Assembly (NCBI GenBank): GCA_015657535.1
Contig: JADHZB010001601.1
Coordinates: 1-24,751, forward strand
Direction: 5' to 3'
Source: Nephromyces sp. MM_2019
Taxonomy: Eukaryota; Apicomplexa; Aconoidasida; Nephromycida
Length of the DNA: 24,751 bases
The position numbers and the translations under genes were made by a program. The first letter of the stretch is position 1. Every line of letters begins with the position of its first letter. The notes under the pieces were generated by a model. It saw only the letters and a list, made by a program, of their open reading frames with translations. It made no database searches and was not told the DNA's origin. This document shows, piece after piece, positions 20,658-24,751 of the stretch.

Positions 20658-23600
20658 GTGTGTGTGTGCGTATGTGTGTTTCTCTCTCTAGGTGTTAACA
20701 TTGTATTTTGTTGGTGCGTGTGTGTGTTTGCGTGTCTTCTTCAACATAAAATAGCCTTTCAATAAGCTGCATGCCTCCTCTTCTTCCTGCAAATTCCCAC
20801 TACCTTGCATCTCTGGGTGTATATACAGATATGAAGACGCCTCTGTTACTACACTTTTTCACCTACTGCAGCAAAGATTCCCGTGGACTCTAAGCATGAA
20901 CTCTGGTGTGAGAAGTATCGACCTTCAACGATAAAGCAGTTGGTAGGAGTTTCTACGATTGCATCTAAGCTGTTGCAATGGCTGGAGAACTGGCATAGTG
21001 TGTGTATCTTGGGTGAGTGTGCATAAGCTTGTGAGCCAGGAGTGTCGGTGTATTTACGCTGTAATGGGGTTGGACTTTTTCTATTGATTTCTACTGTAAA
21101 TCTCTCTGTTGGTGTGTGAATCTGGAGAGTAGGGAATGTGTGTGTGTGTGTGTTGCAGCGGCCGGTTTTATCGAGTTTTAGAACAAGTAAAGTTTTTTCT
21201 CCTTTTTTTGCGCTTTCTAGTGGGATTAGTGTGTGTGTTGCAGCAACCTAGCGATCCACGTTTTTTGCCAAGTATAGCTCCTCAATTCCTCCCGATCCGT
21301 GGAAACGTCTCGCACACGCAGGCTCCAAACCATATTGAATTTGCGTCGTATTCTTATTAGGAAAGAAAAAAGCCCTCTCTAAGCCTGTGTTTCACCCTGG
21401 TAGCTCATTTCCTACGATAGAAAACCCAAACGCTAAGGCTGTTCTACTTAGCGGCCCCCCAGGGGTTGGTAAGACTACTACAGCGAGGGTAGTCTCTCGT
21501 GCGTGTGGATACAAAGTCTTGGAGTTTAACGCTTCGGATGAGAGAAACAGCAAATCTATAGAAAGTAGGGGGGTTGGGGGTGGTTTTGGGGCAGTTTTGG
21601 GGGGTTTGGGTGGTTTAGTATGGGGTCTTGGTGGTTGTTTCGGGAAGGTATTTTTGGGGGTTTCTGGTGTGAGTTAGGATACTATTTAGGCCAGTTTCGG
21701 CTGGTGACTTCAAAACTGTCTTGGGTTTCATTCTGGGGGGGCGTTGAAGGCTATTTTTGGGGGACTTCCGGAGGGGTTTGAGATTTTTTTAGGGTTTTTT
21801 GAGGGATTTATGTTAGATTTTGTGTGCCTTTTGTGAAGCTTTGATTGAGGTATTATGAGTGGTGTGTGTGTGTGTGTGTGTGCTGTGAGGAGAGGGGCAG
21901 TGATATGAGGAGCTAACGAAATTTTGTGTGAATGGCTATTTTTCAAGTTTTTCGTGTGTGGACGTACTGAGAGGTAGTTTTAAGTGAGCTTACAGTAAAA
22001 TTGCTCGTGGAATGAGGTTACGAAGGGAGCTTTCTCTGTGTGTGTGCACCTAAGGATATCAGTTTGGTGATGTGCTGGATTTACGATGACGTTTTTGTAC
22101 GATTGAAGCTTTTGGGGTGTAAAAGGCCACGTTTTAGGGCTAATGAAGAATCTGGTTTTATCGGAGTGTACAAACACACCTTTTAGCTCATGCGTTTTGA
22201 GGTGTCGATGCTAGTGTGTGGATGAAACTATCATCGTATGAGCAGGCTTTAGTGTTAGCAATGTGTGTTTGTGCATGTGTGATGTATCTGCTGGTGTATG
22301 CTGATATGTGTTTGATGTGTGTTAGTGAGTATGGTGTTTTGTTTGTGGTGCGTGGTGGCGTATGGTGTGTGTGCTCGTATGTGCTTATGGGTATGTGTAT
22401 GTGTGTGCTGATGAATGTTATTGTGTGATTGTGTGCGTGTGTCTGAGGATGCAATGTTTCTGAAATCACTGAAATTTCGAGGTTTTTCAAGAGTATTATC
22501 TTTGGTTGATGAAGATGAAGTGTGTGTGTGTGTGTGTGTGTGTGTTTAATAGAAGTTAGTTAGCGGCCTGTATTATTCGCCCTGTTTTCCTCTTGGTGTG
22601 TGGCATTTGGTGTGCTTTAGCTTGCTCGCGCTGTTGCTTGCTTCACTATACAAGAATTTCACACGAAGTTTTCAGATGACACTTTCACTCAAATATGTAA
22701 TACGCAAGTCTAGCTTACGGAGCTTTTTAGCTAGTTTATAGCTCAAAATATCTCACACACACAAATCTCAGATGCGAATCTTTGAGGTGTATCTAACACA
22801 TGGGAAGTGTAACATAGGCATCACAAATACACAAATATAACATACACGAATCCCACACTCACTGATATAGCTTAAATGCATGTGAAATACACGATTAGCA
22901 GGATCATCTCATACACACAAAGCAAACACACACAGATCTCACGAAGAATATGGTAGCTGCATGTGTGTGTGCAGAAGTTGTATGAAGCTAAATGAATAAA
23001 AGTTTTGCAGAGGCTGCAAAATGCTCGGTTTTTTGCCTATTTTAGCGTTAGTTCCCACCTTCAACTCTTTCGATGCTTTAGTTTTCCTTGTGTGTGTGTC
23101 ATTGCCTTGGCTTTAGAATTCTAATTTACTAATGCTTAGGAGGAATATAAGCACACACATATATGGCACTTTGCTTTCGGAGCTATGCTGTATTACCGGA
23201 GGATTTGCCTGCCTTAGTGCAGATCATAATAAAACTCGTTTGATTTGTGTGTGCACAGCATGGCTGTGACTTCATTGCGGTTACTGGTGTAAGCACCATG
23301 TGTCTTGTTTTCGCACACAATGTGTGTGTGTATGTGGCCACCAATATCTGGTCCTGTCGTACCTGCGAGTGTGATGCGTTGCTCTCATTATTTCATTCTC
23401 TCTTATGGCTTGTGCGTATGTGTAATATGTGTCCCTCAATATCTTAGTTTCCCCTCTAGCACACATAAATTTTTGCATAAAGCAGCTGGCATTCCCAGTT
23501 CTTCTCCTCGGGGTGTACCTACACAGTATATATGAACCGCACACACACTTTCTCATCGAGACTTTTTCTCTCTTTGCTCGTTTTCTCGTGATTGAATCGG

Positions 23601-24695
23601 CTTCTTAATCCACAGGTTTGGCTGATATGATCACAGGAGGCTACTCATTGGGGAATGAAGAGAGGCTTCAGTCAACCTGTGTTATAATGGATGAGATAGA
23701 TGGATTATCAGGGGGGGATAGAGGCGGATCCCAGGCTATCATCAAGCTGATTGAGAAGGCGAAATGTCCAATCATTTGTGTGTGTAATGATAGGATGCAT
23801 GCGAAGGTGAGTCAGTGTGGGGAGAAGTCTGTGTGTCTTGTGGATCGTGTGCGCTGGAATGATTTCTGATTGAAAGAAATAGAGTTTTTGGTGTGTGCGG
23901 ATGAGCGTATTGTGTGTGAGGGTTTGTGTGTGTTGTGTGTGCGATACTCTGTGTGTGAAGGCTTTTTATGCACTGCGATATGTTGCTTTGTTTTTTGCGC
24001 TGATGCACCGCTTAGATTAGCCAAACAACTTTACCCCACCACCTTGTCTTCTTGGACTCAAGGGGGCCCCCTCGCATTCATAACTCTCGCCACCTTTACC
24101 GGGTTTGGTACACCCCCCGCACATGGCTCTCCATCCCCTCTTCATACACCTGTAGAATTACTTCGAGTACTCCCTTGTCCATCCCATCTACCTCGCCCTC
24201 CCCATCCTCCTCACCCTCCCTTACCCGTCACCCTCATATACCTCAGATCCTTTTCAGCCCCTCCCTGCACACGCGCATACATCTCCCACACCCCCCCACA
24301 CTCTCCTTAAATCTCACACCCCCCCCCAACCTCGAAGAACCCCTAAAATCTCACGCCCCCCGCACCCTCTTAAAATCCCTGCTGCACATCTCCCCCACAG
24401 CCCCTCCACACCCCCCACACACCCCCCTTCCACACAGGTGAGGAGCATAGCTTCTAAGTGCTATGATCTGAGGGTAGCACAGCTGCAGGTGTCGCCTGTG
24501 TGTAACTTGATCTTCGCTATAGCTCAGAAGGAGAAGGTTGATATCAGTCGCTCTTCTATTGAGTTGATGTGTGATGCTTTTGGTAATGACATGAGGCAGA
24601 TACTCAATGCGTTGCAGTTGATGGCTGCTTCGGGCAAGAAGTTTCAGTATCATGAAATGGAGGAGGCAGTGCGATCAGGCAATAAAGATCAGCAG
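14815..24695 (+). CDS. RFC1: Replication factor C subunit 1 (clamp-loader large subunit), ten exons, 3' partial
   Basis: RFC1 is the large AAA+ subunit of the RFC complex, which loads PCNA onto primer ends in the nucleus. Exons: 14815..16019, 16525..16735, 17618..17834, 18118..18201, 19173..19591, 20189..20510, 20872..21012, 21361..21564, 23616..23806, 24438..24695; all phases agree, giving 1,084 residues before the window ends. MDIRKYF at residues 1-7 matches the family's N-terminal PCNA-binding-type motif (human RFC1 begins MDIRKFF). Residues 8 to about 670 are Lys/Ser/Glu-rich and low complexity. A BRCT domain spans about 677-768 (LKIVFTGVF, VTDYLVYG, LLNEEDFLKML). LWCEKYRP (830-837) opens the AAA+ module. 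Walker A is GPPGVGKT (898-905), then EFNASDER; Walker B is MDEID (959-963); sensor 1 is ICVCND (988-993); a sensor-2-like DMRQILNAL follows in the tenth exon. The collar domain and C-terminal region lie beyond the window. The N-terminal half is longer than in human RFC1. ATG 14815 is chosen because it opens MDIRKYF; the frame is open further upstream without another ATG of this kind. Confidence 0.95.
16020..16524 (+). repeat. RFC1 intron 1, TG-rich with a short CA arm
   Basis: From the donor, which itself is GTGTGTGCGTG, to about 16330 the sense strand is imperfect TG repeat. Near 16381-16410 a CA stretch (CACCTCACACACACATC) is complementary to it. The last 110 bases before the acceptor are ordinary AT-rich sequence. 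Confidence 0.85.
16525..16735 (+). CDS. RFC1: RFC1 exon 2
   Basis: The acceptor TTTTGGTTTTTAG ends at 16524. The first base completes an Arg codon with exon 1, then LGIEKSKQIMSEISEDEED and a Phe-rich acidic stretch (FDKFDKSAFFEEMF) follow. Two donors keep phase 0: GTATGT at 16736, used here as the better consensus, and GTTAGA at 16730, which would drop Val-Arg. Confidence 0.75.
16736..17617 (+). repeat. RFC1 intron 2, long TG arm at the 5' end and CA arm at the 3' end
   Basis: A TG-rich arm covers 16736-16930, about 195 nt from the donor. A CA-rich arm covers 17405-17580, ending about 37 nt before the acceptor. They are extensively complementary; for example TGTGTTGGTGTGTGTGAG near 16848 can pair with CTCACTCACAAACACCC near 17486. 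The 470 bases between are simple AT-rich sequence. Confidence 0.85.
17618..17834 (+). CDS. RFC1: RFC1 exon 3 (second PIP-like core)
   Basis: The acceptor TGTGTGTTCCAG ends at 17617; phase 0 entry reads RRQSVEEGHTKDESVKSINF and continues DEYFSRLAKQ. SINFDEYF (residues 489-496) resembles a PCNA-interacting core. The donor GATGGAG|GTAGGC at 17835 leaves one base, completed to GAG (Glu) by exon 4. Confidence 0.8.
17835..18117 (+). other. RFC1 intron 3, short, T/G-rich
   Basis: 283 nt with scattered TGTG and TTTG stretches but no pure repeat. CA-poor, so no complementary arm is seen. Confidence 0.75.
18118..18201 (+). CDS. RFC1: RFC1 exon 4 (84-nt acidic-serine exon, frame-neutral)
   Basis: After acceptor TATGCTTCTCAG it reads EYTAPTESSEESSESESE and on to EEDSEDS, almost wholly Ser and acidic residues. 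It is entered and left in phase 1 and is 28 codons long, so skipping it would join exon 3 to exon 5 without a frameshift. The donor is TTCAG|GTAGTA at 18202. Confidence 0.75.
18202..19172 (+). repeat. RFC1 intron 4, CA-rich middle and TG tract near the acceptor
   Basis: About 18538-18836 has repeated CACACAC and CTCAC(G/T)CACA elements, spaced 25-45 bp apart with a loosely repeated frame (GGGGAGGT/GGGAAGTA then GCACAC). A TG tract lies at 18996-19078. The arm order is the reverse of introns 2 and 5. Confidence 0.8.
19173..19591 (+). CDS. RFC1: RFC1 exon 5 (linker and first half of BRCT)
   Basis: The acceptor CTTGCACCTCCTTCAG ends at 19172. Entry in phase 1 gives VIEFDSEDSVSTPPKMARTT, a basic linker, then the first BRCT half, LKDLKIVFTGVFKALERDD through GARVTSA. 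The donor is TCCGCG|GTGGGT at 19592, phase 0. The frame begins well before the acceptor in TG-repeat intron sequence, which is not coding. Confidence 0.88.
19592..20188 (+). repeat. RFC1 intron 5, TG arm then CA/CCA-rich arm
   Basis: The donor runs straight into TG repeat (19592-19680). From 19859 to about 20170 the sense strand is rich in CACACA and CCACCACC and poor in G. The arms are complementary. The acceptor follows a normal CTTTCTCTATTCTCTAG. Confidence 0.85.
20189..20510 (+). CDS. RFC1: RFC1 exon 6 (second half of BRCT and linker)
   Basis: The acceptor TTTCTCTATTCTCTAG ends at 20188. It reads VSGVTDYLVYGEVLEDGRPY and later LLNEEDFLKMLPDY, completing BRCT, then an acidic linker. Two donors are close: GTAAAG at 20511 and GTGCGT at 20516. 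Only the first leaves the single base needed by exon 7, so it is chosen. The long TG tract beyond is intronic although open on both strands. Confidence 0.85.
20511..20871 (+). repeat. RFC1 intron 6, near-pure (TG)n tract
   Basis: 20516-20690 is almost uninterrupted TG, broken only by GGG, CG and TA variants. Both strands are open here and give Val/Cys or His/Thr peptides, which are artefacts. No CA arm is present; the 3' half is C/T-rich. Confidence 0.9.
20872..21012 (+). CDS. RFC1: RFC1 exon 7 (start of AAA+ module)
   Basis: The acceptor TTTTTCACCTACTGCAG ends at 20871. It reads KIPVDSKHELWCEKYRPSTI and on to LLQWLENWHSVCIL. The LWxEKYRP block and the LLxWLxNW block are typical of RFC1 ahead of Walker A. 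The donor is CTTGG|GTGAGT at 21013, phase 1. Confidence 0.9.
21013..21360 (+). other. RFC1 intron 7
   Basis: 348 nt; short TG tract at about 21138-21154, otherwise T-rich with a C-richer second half. No CA arm of note. Confidence 0.8.
21361..21564 (+). CDS. RFC1: RFC1 exon 8 (Walker A)
   Basis: The acceptor GTATTCTTATTAG ends at 21360. It opens GKKKALSKPVF, then VLLSGPPGVGKTTTARVV with the ATP-binding P-loop (Lys904, Thr905), and ends LEFNASDERNSKSIE. The donor GAAA|GTAGGG at 21565 leaves one base for Ser935. The next exon continues the protein exactly where other RFC1 proteins continue, so no exon is missing in the 2-kb intron. Confidence 0.92.
21565..23615 (+). repeat. RFC1 intron 8, 2-kb intron with G-run start, TG and CA tracts
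   Basis: It begins with dense G-runs (21568-21610 and on to about 21800), followed by TG tracts at about 21860-21882, 22255-22440 and 22518-22545. A CA-richer part covers 22750-22935, and mixed short TG and CA tracts run to the acceptor. I see no nested gene; open frames inside are repeat-derived or short. Confidence 0.85.
23616..23806 (+). CDS. RFC1: RFC1 exon 9 (Walker B and sensor 1)
   Basis: The acceptor GGCTTCTTAATCCACAG ends at 23615. It reads SLADMITGGYSLGNEERLQS, then CVIMDEIDGLSGGDRGGSQA with catalytic Asp960/Glu961, and CPIICVCNDRMHAK with sensor-1 Asn992. The donor is GCGAAG|GTGAGT at 23807, phase 0. Confidence 0.93.
23807..24437 (+). repeat. RFC1 intron 9, TG arm then a 400-nt C-rich tract
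   Basis: TG-rich from the donor to about 23960. From about 24030 to the acceptor the sense strand is strongly C-rich (runs of CCCCCC, CCACACC, CCTC) and nearly free of G after 24190. Both arms can pair through CA/TG and through G:C. Open frames here are compositional. Confidence 0.88.
24438..24695 (+). CDS. RFC1: RFC1 exon 10 (AAA+ lid region)
   Basis: The acceptor CCCTTCCACACAG ends at 24437. It reads VRSIASKCYDLRVAQLQVSP and later GNDMRQILNALQLMAAS, the lid helices with a sensor-2-like Arg. The donor is CAGCAG|GTAGGG at 24696. The gene continues past the window. Confidence 0.92.
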
Positions 24696-24717
24696 GTAGG
24701 GTGGGGGTGAAAAATTA

Positions 24718-24751
<34 letters not shown>
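24696..24751 (+). repeat. RFC1 intron 10, start only, (TG)n
   Basis: Donor GTAGGG, a short AT stretch, then pure TG repeat from about 24724 to the window end. It may explain why the assembled sequence stops or was cut here, though the edge may be arbitrary. Confidence 0.85.

Noticed and set aside
20435..20765. Long Val/Cys and His/Thr frames on both strands
   Set aside because: Dinucleotide repeats in intron 6 have no stops in either strand; splice phase shows the region is intronic.
24052..24441. 129-codon Pro/Ser/His-rich plus-strand frame and overlapping frames
   Set aside because: Product of the C-rich tract of intron 9; RFC1 conserved residues continue directly across it from exon 9 to exon 10.

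Overview
The window is nuclear DNA from an intron-bearing eukaryote. The main evidence is that its one firmly identified gene, replication factor C subunit 1 (RFC1), can only be read through at least nine introns. A second gene encodes an N-terminal signal peptide followed by a basic, Ser/Asn/His-rich leader, the arrangement used to send proteins to a secondary plastid. That points to an apicomplexan, chromerid or other alga-derived protist. The clade is an inference; nothing here fixes the species.

Layout. Positions 1-1039 hold the likely 3' end of a plus-strand membrane-protein gene (two exons). Positions 1040-5607 have no gene I can defend. Positions 5608-8482 hold a three-exon plus-strand gene for a 261-residue, signal-peptide-bearing, single-pass membrane protein of unknown family. 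Positions 8483-14814 are mostly unassigned: weak minus-strand exon candidates lie between 9.5 and 11.8 kb, a 36-bp CA-containing minisatellite at 12.2 kb, a GC-richer open stretch at 12.3-12.5 kb, and a 70-bp tandem duplication 450-590 bp before RFC1. From 14815 to the window end is RFC1: ten exons giving 1,084 residues, running off the right edge inside or just after the AAA+ module.

The RFC1 model is strong. The N-terminal MDIRKYF motif, BRCT domain, Walker A, Walker B, sensor 1 and sensor-2-like motifs occur in the family order, and every exon phase matches. The long N-terminal part is Lys/Ser/Glu-rich and disordered-looking. The domains that contact the other RFC subunits and the collar lie beyond the window.

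The most striking non-coding feature is the RFC1 introns. Most are saturated with TG repeats, usually starting at or near the 5' splice site, and several carry a long CA- or C-rich tract before the 3' splice site. The two arms are complementary in the pre-mRNA and could fold the intron into a long hairpin that brings the splice sites together. The longest intron (2,051 nt) instead begins with a G-quadruplex-type run a few bases after its donor. The introns of the two upstream genes lack these tracts and use GTAAGT/GTAAGC donors.
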